In this document: one piece after another, positions 33,841-44,267 of the stretch | Layout: every line of letters starts with the position of its first letter | How positions within the stretch are numbered: position 1 is the stretch's first letter | Assembly (NCBI RefSeq): GCF_031143425.1 | Contig: NC_090437.1 | Span: 1,178,098,863 to 1,178,162,862, forward strand | Direction of reading: 5' to 3' | DNA length: 64,000 nt | Source: Pleurodeles waltl | Lineage: Eukaryota > Chordata > Amphibia > Caudata > Salamandridae | Notes under the pieces: generated by a model | The model's database searches: none | Seen by the model: only the letters and a program-made list of their open reading frames with translations | What the model was told of the DNA's origin: nothing | Made by a program: the position numbers and the translations under genes

Positions 33841-34124
33841 TAGTTCTTAGAAGCAGGTATTATAGTGCACATTTGTTGTATTTAAGTGTAAGTCTATTAT
33901 CTTGATGCTTTAGTTGGGACTGGATGTTTCTCAAGCATTATATTTATGGAGAAAGACTTTTTTTTATACTATTGTTTTATCTTGCTTTTAACATTTCTCT
34001 TTTTAGAGTTTGTTATTTATTTTATTGGTACCCTTTTTATAATCCTTTTTCTAGATTGTCCTGTACTGCACTTTTATGGTATGTTTTTACTGAAATAAAG
34101 TAACGTGATGATGATGACTTCAGA

Positions 34125-35377
34125 GGAGAAATTATGTATTCCCTTAAAGTCTCTAGTCCTTTTACTCTCTTTTACAGCATTAAGGAGCATGTGTTTTTGA
34201 TTCTTTTAATTTCTCACTTGATGAGATCTTCACCATGTAAATTAGTCAGCAGTACTTTTGTGGCTACCGCACTGCATGTAACTTTATGACTATTTTTACT
34301 GTTGGGAGTGGGCTGGGTAGCGACTTACTGCTGTGATAAGTAGCAACATGTATTGACAGATATGGTAGCACTAGGCATATGGATATTGCATGCCTGTGCG
34401 CATGGAGTTACATCTTAGTACATCTGTACTCGAGGTGTATAACTTGGTGCATGATAGCTTGTGTTGTTTTTGTGGATGTAGCCAAACAATATATTCTCTA
34501 TATGTTCCTCCTTTTTTAGTTAAAGGATTCCCTTTTCTAACAGGACCGAGAAGAAACTACATTTCTACTGAACATTTGGAGCTCTATGATTTGTCTACAT
34601 AGCAGTAAGGAGCTTGCGTTTGATATTTTCAAATCACACGTGATGGGTACACTATTAAGTAATTTAGCTTACAGCACTTGGGCTTTCTCATAACCATATT
34701 GCATGTGATTAATGGATAATTTCACCATTGGAAGCTAACAGGATAGTGGACCGATGCAGCGATAAATAGCAAAGATTGGCTGGTGGGGATGCATTAGATG
34801 GACAGATAATGCATGCCCAAGATCTTGGAGTCACATTTTTGAATACCTTCTCATAAATGAGGATTATGTTTTTGCATGATATCCTGACTCACTCTTGGGA
34901 TTGAGCCACCAAGTACAGTTGTTATATTTCCTTAACTTTTTTTTAATCCTTTTTTACTTTTCTTCTTTTTCCCCCCTTTTTTCCTTTTTGTTTCTTTTCT
35001 TTTTCTTCTTCTTTTTTCTTGTTTTTGTTTTCAATTCTGCTTTCTTCTTCTCCTTGTCAAGCCACTAGTCCTAATGCCAACATTTTATATTACAGGCATA
35101 GGGCCTAAAAGTCCCCTTATTCCTCCTGGGTAGGTTCTATATAATTTTAGAAATTGTTGTATTCCCTGAAGAAGGTGAGTGACCTGCCTTGGTCACGCTT
35201 CACTGAAACCCGCATTGTAACCACCATTAAGGACAAGGACTGTGTATTGTAGTCAAACCTTCTCCTTATGAACATTTCCTGCTACTAATGAACCTATGGA
35301 TATCAGTCTTTATTAATAAGTAACCATGACCACGATGGGTATGTGTCAAACAGGATCAGAGTAATCATCATGAATAT
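34125..35377. other. Unassigned AT-rich DNA with polypyrimidine tract
   Basis: No coding motif seen. About 34930-35050 is a T/C tract (CTTTTTTTTAATCC..., TTTTCTTCTTTTTCCCCCC) of the kind that forms triplex-prone DNA. Just after it, 35160-35225 holds a CCTGAAGAAGGTGAGTGACC segment of unknown origin. Confidence 0.5.
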
Positions 35378-35380
35378 ATA

Positions 35381-35640
35381 GGGGGTCATTCCAACCCGGG
35401 CGGTTGGTGTTAAACCTGCGGCAAAACCGCAAACAGGCTGGCGGGGTAAAAAATTTAATTCCGACCCTGGCGGAAACCGCCAACAGAGACCGCCACATTA
35501 CCCCACCGCCCGCCACGGCGGCACAAACAAACAGCGCGGCGGTCACCGCCAACAGACAGGCGGGAGACAATGTACCGCCCACTGTATCAAAAGCTACCAC
35601 TCCGCCACCTTTTCCGGGGTGGTAGCCCCGCCGATAAAAA
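35381..35640. promoter_or_regulatory. Left terminus and subterminal GGCGG/CCGCC cluster (copy 2)
   Basis: Same arrangement as copy 1: GGGCGGTTGG, CTGGCGGG, CTGGCGGAAACCGCC, GACCGCC, GCGCGGCGGTCACCGCC and GACAGGCGGG, ending in TACCGCCC about 130 bp before transposase exon 1. Motif conservation between copies supports a binding role. Confidence 0.62.
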
Positions 35641-35709
35641 CACAGCGGAAACAGCCATATCGAAGGGAAAACGCCCAACTCCATATACCCCACGAGGAAT
35701 CAGGACAGC

Positions 35710-35792
35710 ATGGAACCCGAACTCCACATACTCCCAGCGATAGTGTTCCTACTCCTCTATCAGGAGCACGAACGCCGGCGCAGAAGACAACG
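35710..35792 (+). CDS. Transposase gene B, exon 1 (copy 2)
   Basis: 83 bp, MEPELHILPAIVFLLL...EHERRRRRQ plus a phase-2 CG, then the donor GTGAGT at 35793. It matches copy 1 exon 1 in length, phase and donor, with substitutions around codon 6 (LL to HI context) that keep the frame. The partner acceptor is CTTCATAG at 40631-40638. This exon itself has no lesion. Confidence 0.78.
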
Positions 35793-36261
35793 GTGAGTAC
35801 AGCACCTACGACACAGGGGAGGGGGGAGAAGAACATATTACGGGTACACACATACGCGACACACCCACCCTCACCCTCACCCACTACAACACACACATCA
35901 ATGCATAGCAACACATCAGAGTGACACCCCCCAAACCCCCTGGAATAATGCAAATACAAAAGGAAATGATTCTAAACATTGGAATATATTGTATAACTGG
36001 CTTAAAAATATATCTACACATCAAAAAATCTTATATACATAAATGTACAAGTCTGAGCATTGTAGCATGCATTGTCCGTGGACCACTGGGGCCAAATCAC
36101 ATGGGCAAAGCCCACACAAGATACCTGACTCCAACGGAGAAAACACTGCAGGGGCATCAGATAGCAAAACTACAGGCACCTCAGGGGGAAGGGAAGAGGG
36201 GTACCTCAGCCAGATGAGTGAACAACGCCAGATCCATGAGGGGCCTCCATGGCCACTGTTC

Positions 36262-36683
36262 AATCCTGGGGAGTGCAAAGCCACAGTCTCACAAGTCTCT
36301 ACAGTGGGTGGTTTGCCCACTGGACCATCCTGGGGAGTGCAAAGCCACAGTCTCACAAGTCTCTGCAGTGGGTGGTTTGCCCACTGGACCATCCTGGGGA
36401 GTGCAAAGCCACAGTCTCACAAGTCTCTGCAGTGGGTGGTTTGCCCACTGGACCATCCTGGGGAGTGCAAAGCCACAGTCTCACAAGTCTCTGCAGTGGG
36501 TGATTTGCCCACTGGACCATCCTGGGGAGTGCCAAGCCACAGTCTCACAAGTCTCTGCAGTGGGTGGTTTGCCCACTGGACCACCCTGGGGAGTGCAAAG
36601 CCACAGTCTCACAAGTCTCTACAGTGGGTGGTTTGCCCACTGGACCACCCTGGGGAGTGCAAAGCCACAGTCTCACAAGTGGA
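36262..36683. repeat. 64-bp minisatellite, about 6.6 units (copy 2)
   Basis: Units start ATCCTGGGGAGTGCAAAGCC near 36262, 36326, 36390, 36454, 36518, 36582 and 36646. The consensus has TCTCACAAGTCTCTGCAGTG where copy 1 has TCTCTCAAGTCCATACAGTG, so each array has homogenised on its own. Open frames through it are period artefacts. Confidence 0.92.
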
Positions 36684-36780
36684 TAACAGTCTCCACTGGT
36701 TCTGGAGGGGGCTTTGTGCCCAGAGTGCTTCGTGCAGCCCTGCCCAACACAGATACGGGCCAGCCCCTGCCGCTCATGGG

Positions 36781-37560
36781 GCAGCGGTGCTTGATACGGC
36801 AGTGCACAGTTCAGCCGTGCTTGAGATGAAGGGCCCAGTTTAGCGGTCCTTGAGACGGCGGTGCCCAGTTCAGCGGTCCTTGAGACGGCGGTGCCCAGTT
36901 CAGCGGTGCTTGAGATGAAGGGCCCAGTTCAGCGGTCCTTGAGACGGCGGTGCCCAGTTCAGCGGTCCTTGAGACGGCGGTGCCCAGTTTAGCGGTCCTT
37001 GAGACGGTGGTGCCCAGTTCAGCGGTCCTTGAGACGGCGGTGCCCAGTTCAGCGGTGCTTGAGATGAAGGGCCCAGTTCAGCGGTCCTTGAGACGGCAGT
37101 GCCCAGTTCAGCGGTCCTTGAGACGGCGGTGCCCAGTTCAGCGGTGCTTGAGATGAAGGGCCCAGTTCAGCGGTCCTTGAGACGGCGGTGCCCAGTTCAG
37201 CGGTCCTTGAGACGGCGGTACCCAGTTCAGCGGTGCTTGAGATGAAGGGCCCAGTTTAGCGGTCCTTGAGACGGCGGTGCCCAGTTCAGCGGTGCTTGAG
37301 ATGAAGGGCCCAGTTCAGCAGTCCTTGAGACGGCGGTGCCCAGTTCAGCGGTGCTTGAGATGAAGGGCCCAGTTCAGCAGTCCTTGAGACGGCGGTGCCC
37401 AGTTCAGCGGTGCTTGAGATGAAGGGCCCAGTTCAGCGCTCCTTGAGACGGCGGTGCCCAGTTCAGCGTTCCTTGAGACGGCGGTGCCCAGTTCAGCGGT
37501 GTTTGAGATGAAGGGCCTAGTTCAGCGGTCCTTGAGACGGCGGTGCCCAGTGCAGCGGAT
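36781..37560. repeat. 29/30-bp minisatellite, about 26 units (copy 2)
   Basis: Same unit family as copy 1, but dominated by CAGCGGTCCTTGAGACGGCG instead of CGGTGCTTGAG, and lacking the CAGCGGAGCGG variants. The array ends at the 3' end of gene A. Differences in unit type and number between copies show fast array turnover. Confidence 0.92.
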
Positions 37561-37578
37561 CTGGCCATGGCGTGGAGG

Positions 37579-40175
37579 TCATTTGCCACCTATCCTGTGG
37601 CTGGTGGAGCCTTCCTGCCCATCTGTCCTGTGGCTTGTGGGGCCCTCCTGGGCTGCAGTGCCGGGCGTGTTGGTGGCCTCCTGCCCTCCTGGGATGGGGC
37701 GGGCGGGGGCGGGGCCCTCCTGGCCAGCTGGGCTGATGGCTGTGTTGTCGGGCGTGCTGCCCTTCCCAGCCTTCCCTGATCGCCTGTGTCCCTTCCCCAC
37801 CTTGGGCGGTGTGCCAGCTGTCTCCACACTTCCTGCCGGAGCCATGGTAGGGGTTTTAGTCCCTGCTGTTTTCACCCTCTCGCGCCGGCCACTGCCTATC
37901 TTTGGATGTTTTTCCGGGGGTGGGCTGCCCGTGCCTTGGCTCCGTACTGAACTTGCTGCCCTGGAGGGTGGGGGACTCCACAGTCCATGGCAGACTGTCA
38001 TGACAGGGCCAGGTTTTGTCGTGGCTGAGGTGCTGAGTATAGTCCTATAACATGGACGGGGTGGGGGAGTTGGTGGAAAGAGGTTGAGTTTGGACAGGAA
38101 AAGCTTCTTAGGAGGAATGGGACGGGTAGGTGTAGTGGGTATGGGAGTGGAGGAAGAGGTTGTGGTTTTAGGAGTATGAAGTCTGGTGTTTTTGGGTGCA
38201 GGTGCTTGGGCTGGAGGCTGTCGTGAGGTGGATGGCTGTTGGGCGGGTGGCTGCCTGCGTTTGTGTATCTTGGAAGAGGGGGTCACAGACACACTGGGAG
38301 AGGACACAGGGGACGTGTAAATGGTAGTGGGGGTGGTGACTGCACGTGTGCGGGGGGTTCTGGTGTGTGTGCTGGTCATGGACGTAGTGGCTGAAGATGT
38401 TGTGCATGCAGGTGTGAGTGGAGACGTGACAGGGAGGGAGGAGGGAGACGAGGAGGAGGGGGACACAGTGGAGGCAGTGGGTGTTGGTATGTCTGTATGT
38501 GGATGTTGCTTGTGTGAATGCCTGTGTGATGTGTGGTGCTTATGTCTGCCTGAGCTTCCCTTGGGTGTTGAGGTGTGTGCAGGCTGGTCTGATGGTGTGT
38601 CAGGGATAGGCAGAGGTACAGGTGATAGGGTCTGGGTGGAGGAAGTTGGAGGGGGGAGGCTAGAGACAGGGACAATGGCTGCCATCAGTGCTGAGGCCAA
38701 AGTGTTGAACGATCGCTGTAGGGCAGCCTGACCAGAATGAATGCCCTCCAGGTATGCATTACTCTGGTGCACCTCTCTTTCTGCACCCTGGATGGCATTC
38801 AAAATGGTAGACTGCCCAACAGTGAGCGTCCTCAGGAGGTCAATGACCTCCTCACTGAGGGCAGCAGGGGTGACTGGGGCAGGGCCTGAGGTGCCTGGGG
38901 TGAAGGAGATGCCCACCTTCCTGGGTGAGCGGGCACGGGGAAAACGCGGAGGGGCTGCTGGGAGGGCGGTGCTGGTGCGGTGGGTGGCGGCTGTACCTGT
39001 TGTTGCGGGGGGCACAGATGTTGTCGCCACCACAAGGGAGCTCCCTTCAGGGGACGAGTCCGTGTCGCTGATGTCTGCCCGAGTCCCCGCTGTGGAGCTC
39101 CCCTCGCCCTCCGTCCCAATTGTGAATTCGGAGTCCGTTGCATGGCCCTCCATGGCCATGTGGGATGCAGCTCCCTCGTGCTCCGATGCCACTTCTCCTC
39201 TGCCTGATGATGCTAATGCACACATGAACAGGAGGACCACAAAAAAGGGGGAGGGGAGAAAATAAAGACATGTTGAGTGCATGCATTGGCGACGACGTTG
39301 GCGGACAGGACAGACACAGAAGCCCCCTGCACTACGCCGCGCACTTGGGGTCGACTACTCAATCCGTGGAACATGGCCTGCAAGCCTATGGACGACATCT
39401 GCACACATAGATGACACAGGGCCTTGATTAGCTGTACTTGGCACCCTACAGAGGTGGGGGGTGGGGGCACAGGGCCATGCCTTACGGAGGGGCCTAGCCT
39501 ACAGAAATCGCCCCTGGCCTAGGGATACCCACAGCCCTCCTCCCCACCCAGACACCTCAACTGCGCGCAAAGTCAACAGAATGAGAGTGTACTCACCCCC
39601 TTGTGTCTGCTGTGTTGTCCTCACGCGCCCGGGGTAGGCCACCGCCAGGATCCGGGACATCAGGGGGGTCAAAGTCCGACTGGCACCCCTCCCATGTTGG
39701 GAGGCCATCCCCAGCTGAGCCTCCGCCGTCTTCCTGCTCCAGCGTCGGATGTCCTCCCATCTCTTCCGGCAGTGGGTACCCAGTCTCTGGTGGACCCCCA
39801 GGGTCCGGACGTCCTTGGCGATGGCACGCCAAATATCGATCTTCTGGTGGGCGCTGACCTATGTGAAATGTACAGGGGGGGGAAATAGTAATCACCATCT
39901 GAATGCTCAATGTTAGTGGCCCCCCATCCCTACCCTTGCCATGTGGCACATGCTCTCATCCGTCGTTTGATGCATGCCTCAATCGCTCCCCTCCCCACCA
40001 TCATTCATCCACCACACTCAACACAGGCATTGCCCACAAAGCATGGTCCCAGTGTACTTACCTGTTGGTCTGGAGGACCGTAGAGTAGCGCATACTGGGG
40101 GAGGACCCCATCCACAAGTTTCTCCAATTCCTGAGCAGTGAAGGCAGGAGCCCTTTCCCCAGTCGCATGAGCCAT
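37579..40175 (-). CDS. Harbinger gene A (copy 2): intact Myb/SANT-like protein with long tail, three exons
   Basis: Exon 1 is 40062-40175, exon 2 is 39597-39858, exon 3 is 37579-39212, with the same donors and acceptors as copy 1. Exon 2 lacks 9 bp relative to copy 1, an in-frame change near 39630; the sum is 2010 nt, giving 669 aa with no stop. The SANT-like domain (FTAQELEKLVDGVLPQYALL; IWRAIAKDVRTLGVHQRLG; HCRKRWEDIRRWSRKTAEA), the helical segment (LSEEVIDLLRTLTVGQSTIL) and the Pro/Ser/Thr-rich tail with a His/Lys patch are all kept. The frame survives although the transposase of the same copy is dead, so retention may reflect youth or selection; a substitution-rate test would decide. Confidence 0.85.
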
Positions 40176-40638
40176 TGTCTCTTCCAGACCGAGGTCACAG
40201 CAGCACTTGCAGTGTAGGTCCTCTCCTGTCGAAGATCAGGTATCGAGTGATTAAGCTGATAGAAAATGGCGGTCACGCCCGCGGCGGTGCGTACCGCGGT
40301 GGTGCGTACCGCGACCGCCGGCGCACATCTTCATTGGCTCCTGAGACCCATAGGGTTCAATGTTAACCAATGGTGCTTAGCGCCGCGGTCTTCGACCGCC
40401 TACCGCCACGGTGTGTCACGCCAGCGCATTTACCTCACATCCCATTGTCGCACTTCACAGGTCAGGCAGACGCCATTTCAGGGGCCCACATGGCTTTCTT
40501 TCTACTGCGTCACACATACCTAGGCCTTGCATCAACACTCATACAAGCCATTCAATGCATTGGGAATCGTGTTATGCGCAAGCTGTGGTTACGTACCTTT
40601 GGGTTGATTGACTCTGTGCTCGCTGTTGTCCTTCATAG

Positions 40639-41675
40639 GCACCGTCCGCTGGGCCATGCGAGGAGATGGAGGAATCTTCCTGTGTACAGACCGCTGGTGG
40701 ACCTGTCGACAATGGAGGAAAGACATGTCATACTGACATACAGGCTTGACCGAGCCACTATCCATGAACTGTGTGCCCAGCTGGAGCCAGACCTGATGTC
40801 ACCAATCCGCCAACCCACAGGGATCCCCCCTCTAGTGCAGGTGCAGTCAGTGCTCCATTTCTTTGCAAGTGGGTCATTTCAAACAACAGTGGCCATATCA
40901 TCAGGGATGTCTTAGCCTATGTTTTCCAAGGTGTTGTCTAGAGTGTTGTCTGCCCTGCTGAAACACATGCGCAGCTACATCGTTTTCCCTGAGGTGGGGG
41001 ATTTGCCTACAGTGAAAGGTGACTTCTATGCTCTTGGACATATCCCCAACATCATAGGTGCCATTGATGGGACACATGTGGCTTTTGGTACCCCCCAGCA
41101 GGAGTGAACAGGTGTACAGAAACAGGAAAAGTTATCATTCGATGAATGTACAGATGGTGTGTTTGGCAGACCAGTACATCTCCCATGTGAATGCCAAGTT
41201 CCCTGGCTCAGTGCATGACGCGTACATCATGTGGAATAGCAGCATCCCTTACGTGATGGCTCAACTCCAGAGGCACCGTGTGTGGCTAATTGGTGACTCT
41301 GGTTACCCCAACCTGTCATGGCTACTGACCCCAGTGAGGAATCCCAGGACAAGGGCAGAGGAACGCTACAATGAGGCACATGGGCGAACAAGGAGGGTGA
41401 TCAAGCGGACCTTCGGCCTCCTGAAGGCCAGGTTCCGGTGCCTCCATATGACAGGTGGTTCTCTCTACTACTCACCAAAGAAGGTGTGCCAGATCATCAT
41501 GGCCTGCTGTATGCTTCACAACCTGGATTTGCGAAGCTAGGTGCCTTTTCTGCAGGAGGATGGTCCAGATGGTGGTATTGTAGCAGCTGTGGAGCCTGTG
41601 GAGAGTGAAGACGAGGAACCCGAAGAGGACGACATAGACAACAGGAACACAGTAATACAGCAATATTTTCAGTGA
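40639..41675 (+). pseudogene. Transposase gene B, catalytic exon (copy 2): inactivated
   Basis: Aligns throughout with the intact exon at 17319-18354. Lesions in order: TAG at 40913-40915 replacing the Gln after SSGMS; a one-base insertion near 41083 just after IDGTHV; the third catalytic residue E changed to K (AAG at 41403-41405, in RRVIKRTFGLLK); TAG at 41538-41540 replacing the Gln after LDLR. The original stop is TGA at 41673-41675. The first and second catalytic Asp remain. Two stops, a frameshift and a catalytic change make it certainly inactive. Confidence 0.93.
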
Positions 41676-41913
41676 CACACAGGTAAGAATCAACACCGGA
41701 ATATTACATATACTTAACCACTACTACGTCTCTACTGTCTGTCCTTTTCCCCCAGTGTATGGTAACTGAGTTGTGACTTTCCCTTCCGATTTCAGAGATG
41801 TGGGCCCCACTGCGTGACATCTGCTTTGTTTCCCCATGGACTACAGCTGTGTGACAGTGGTATGTTGGCATCACAATGTAAATATGCATTTTGCCACAGT
41901 AATCTCTAATAAA
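41676..41913 (+). promoter_or_regulatory. Transposase 3' UTR with probable intron and poly(A) signal (copy 2)
   Basis: CACAG/GTAAGA follows the stop by seven bases, as in copy 1. Pyrimidine-rich acceptors follow (CTTTTCCCCCAG near 41753, and ATTTCAG near 41797), then AATAAA at 41908-41913. This suggests the transposase message has a short 3' UTR intron. In copy 1 most of the region is deleted. Confidence 0.45.
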
Positions 41914-42183
41914 TTTGTACTAAATCACAGCCAGACTCCAGAATGTTTTGTGCAATAACTGTGTTTATTTCTGTGCTCTATATTGGTGGGTGGTTGCAAA
42001 TCAGTGAGGGGTGATGGTGGAGGATTGTCCATGGCAGAGTCCAGACTAGTATTATCACAGGTGCATTGTCCAAATGGCTGTGGGAAGTGGAGCAGGGGCA
42101 GTTTAAGGATGGACAGGGTGACAATGTGGGTCAGTGGGATGACAATCAGGGAGGTATCCTTTGCTTGCGGAGGTCTTGGCATT

Positions 42184-43681
42184 TTACTCTGTCTTCTTCC
42201 TGGATCTCAGGGCCAGCTTGCGGGGTGGTTCTCCTTCTGCAGGGGGTGTGGTGCTGGTGGCCTGTTGGTCCTGTGGCGGGGCCTCCTGTCCACTAGCGCC
42301 GGCAGAGGTGGTAGGCATTTGTTGGTCCATGCTAGTGTCAGGGGCCCTTTGTGGTGCCACAGTGTCCCGCAATGTGGTGACTACCTGATTCAGATCCCCT
42401 ACAATGGTGCCCAGGGCAGGACTGATGGTTTGTAGTTCCTCCCTGAACCCCAAATACTGTTCCTCCTGCAGGAGCTGGATCTCCTGAAACCTGGCCAGGA
42501 CCGTCGCCATCGTCTCCTGGGAATGATGGTAGGCTCCCATGATGGAGGAGAGGGCCTCGTGGAGAGTGGGTTCCCTGGGCCTGTCCCCCCCCTGTCGCAC
42601 AGCAGCCCTCCCAGTTCCCCTGTTTCCCTGGGCCTCTGTCCCCTGGACCGTGTGCCCACTACCACTGCCCCCAGGTCCCTGTTGTTGTTGGGGTGGTGGG
42701 TTAACCTGGGTGCCCTGTAGTGGTGGACACACTGCTGATTGACGTGTCCTGGGGACAGAGGTATGGGCCCGCTGGGTGGGTGCTGTGCTGGTGTTCCCAG
42801 AGGGGGGAAGGTCTGCTGTGGCCTGTGGCTGTCTAAGGGGAACCGACTGTCCCGAGGTCCCCGATGGTCCGGGCTGGTCATCTAGATCCAGGTCGACAGA
42901 GGTGCTGTCATCACTGTGGGCCTCTTCTGGGGGTGGAGTGGACATTCGTGGACCCTCCTGCGCGGTGACGTGGCGTTCGGGTCCTGCAGGGGTATAAATG
43001 GATGGTTATTGCATCTGTGTGTGCCATAGCGTGCAATGGGTGGGTGCCCGTGTACCCCAGTGCTGGCATTCCTCTGTGGGGGCTTTTGTGACGGTGGTTT
43101 GGGGGGGGATAGGGATGTGCAGTGGGCATGCTTTGGTGATTGGTGTCCATGCTTTGTGTTCGCATGCAGGGCTTGGGGTTGGGATGGGTGGTTTGTGATG
43201 ATGAGACATTTGCAAGGAGTAGGTGTGATGGGGGTGAGGGTGTGGGTATGAGTTGGCATGCTGGTGGGGTGGGGGGGATGAAGTAGTGAAGATGAGACTT
43301 ACCAGAGTCCATTCCTCCAGATACTCCTGCGAGGCCCTCAGGATGCAGGATCGCCAAGACGTGCTCCTCCCATGTTGTAAATTCTGGGGGAGGAGGTGGG
43401 GGTCAGCCGCCAGTCCGCTGCACCGCGATGTTGTGCCTAGATACCATTGAATGCACCTTCCCCCGTAGGTCGTTCCACCGCTTCCTGATGTCGTCCCTAT
43501 TTCTTGGGTGCTGTCCCACTGCATTTACCCTGTCCACTATTCTGCTCCATAGCTCCATCTTTCTGGCAATGGTGGTGTGCTGCACCTGTGTCCCGAAGAG
43601 CTGTGGCTCTACCCGTACAGTTTCCTCCACCATGACCCTGAGTTCATCCTCAGAAAACCTGGGGTGTCTTTGCGGTGCCAT
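42184..43681 (-). pseudogene. Harbinger gene C (copy 2): second Myb/SANT-like protein, one premature stop
   Basis: Exon 1 is 43303-43681 (379 nt, phase 1, donor GTAAGT), exon 2 is 42184-42983 (acceptor CCCTGCAG). The SANT-like domain reads FSEDELRVMVEETVRVEPQL, IARKMELWSRIVDRVNAVG, DDIRKRWNDLRGKV. A TGA at 43403-43405 interrupts a Gly/Pro linker; copy 1 has TGG/GGA-type sequence there. After it the frame is open (TTWEEHVLAILHPEGLAG) through the splice and into exon 2, which carries the helical LHEALSSIMGAYHHSQETM segment and ends LRSRKKTE, about 80 residues earlier than copy 1. With that one stop ignored the gene would be about 392 codons. Confidence 0.82.
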
Positions 43682-43876
43682 GGGGTGGTGTGGGTGATGT
43701 GTGGGGTGGATTGTGTGGTGCTAAGTGTGGTGATGTGTATTGGTGTGTTGTGTGAAGTGCGTGGTAATATTGCTGGGTGAAAGTAAAATGCGCGTCTGGG
43801 TGCTCGGATCTCTATTTCTCTGTGCGTGGTCCCGATTCTGGAGGAGTGGGGGTTTGAGGGTGATGTGGGTGTGTGT

Positions 43877-43883
43877 TTTATAT
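43877..43883 (-). promoter_or_regulatory. TATA-like box upstream of gene C (copy 2)
   Basis: ATATAAA on the minus strand, about 196 bp upstream of the gene C ATG at 43681; conserved in position with copy 1. Confidence 0.5.
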
Positions 43884-43979
43884 TTAATTGGGTGTGTGGG
43901 AGTGCTGTTTGTATGTGTATCAGGTGTGTGTATTTTGATTTGTCCAATGTGGTTGTGTTTTGTAAGTGTGTGTGTATTT

Positions 43980-44264
43980 TGAGCGCGGCGGTGTGTACCG
44001 CCAATAGAATACCGCGGTTGAAAGACCGCCGCGTGGATTCGTGTGTCGTGATAGTGTGGGCGTATTTCTGTTGGCGTGACGGTTTGGTCATCACCAGTTT
44101 CTCGCTGGCCTTTGTTGTGGCGGACTTTTGTGGATGTCTGTATTTTGGCAGTTTGCCTGTTGTGGGTCAGAATGACCGTGGCGGTTTACCGCTGCCGCGG
44201 CGGTATGTTGGTGGTCTTCTGACAGCGGTAAGGTGATTTTACCGCCAAGGTTGGAATGACCCCC
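43980..44264. promoter_or_regulatory. Right terminus and subterminal cluster (copy 2)
   Basis: GCGCGGCGGTGTGTACCGCC, ATACCGCGG, GACCGCCGCG, GTGGCGG, CCGTGGCGGTTTACCGC, GCGGCGG and TTACCGCCAAGG, ending in the perfect terminus. It mirrors the left-end motif set. Confidence 0.62.
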
Positions 44265-44267
44265 ATA

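Larger units (their letters stand above)
28995..34120 (+). mobile_element. Near-complete LINE of Vingi/Ingi (I-superfamily) appearance
   Basis: Plus-strand LINE with ORF1 (29055-30062) and one long ORF2 (30397-33840) that encodes endonuclease, RT and a C-terminal Cys/His motif. The 3' UTR has AATAAAG and ends GTGATGATGATGA near 34117, a (TGA)n tail. Placement rests on GVRQGCVLVPTLFLLFINA, FADDNLLLSRTAMGL, INSLKTKYMVFG and the tail; related I-superfamily clades are possible. The few lesions (three stops, one frameshifted patch) suggest a younger insertion than the neighbouring L1. Confidence 0.75.
35381..44264 (+). mobile_element. PIF/Harbinger DNA transposon, copy 2 (8.88 kb)
   Basis: Starts GGGGGTCATTCCAACC at 35381 and ends GGTTGGAATGACCCCC at 44264, a perfect 16-bp inverted pair. 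It is flanked by ATA on both sides (35378-35380 and 44265-44267). Gene order and exon structure match copy 1 at 10627. It is shorter mainly because the 29/30-bp minisatellite is about 0.78 kb instead of 2.28 kb. Gene A is intact, the transposase is broken and gene C has one stop. It can therefore move only if enzyme is supplied from elsewhere. Confidence 0.94.
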
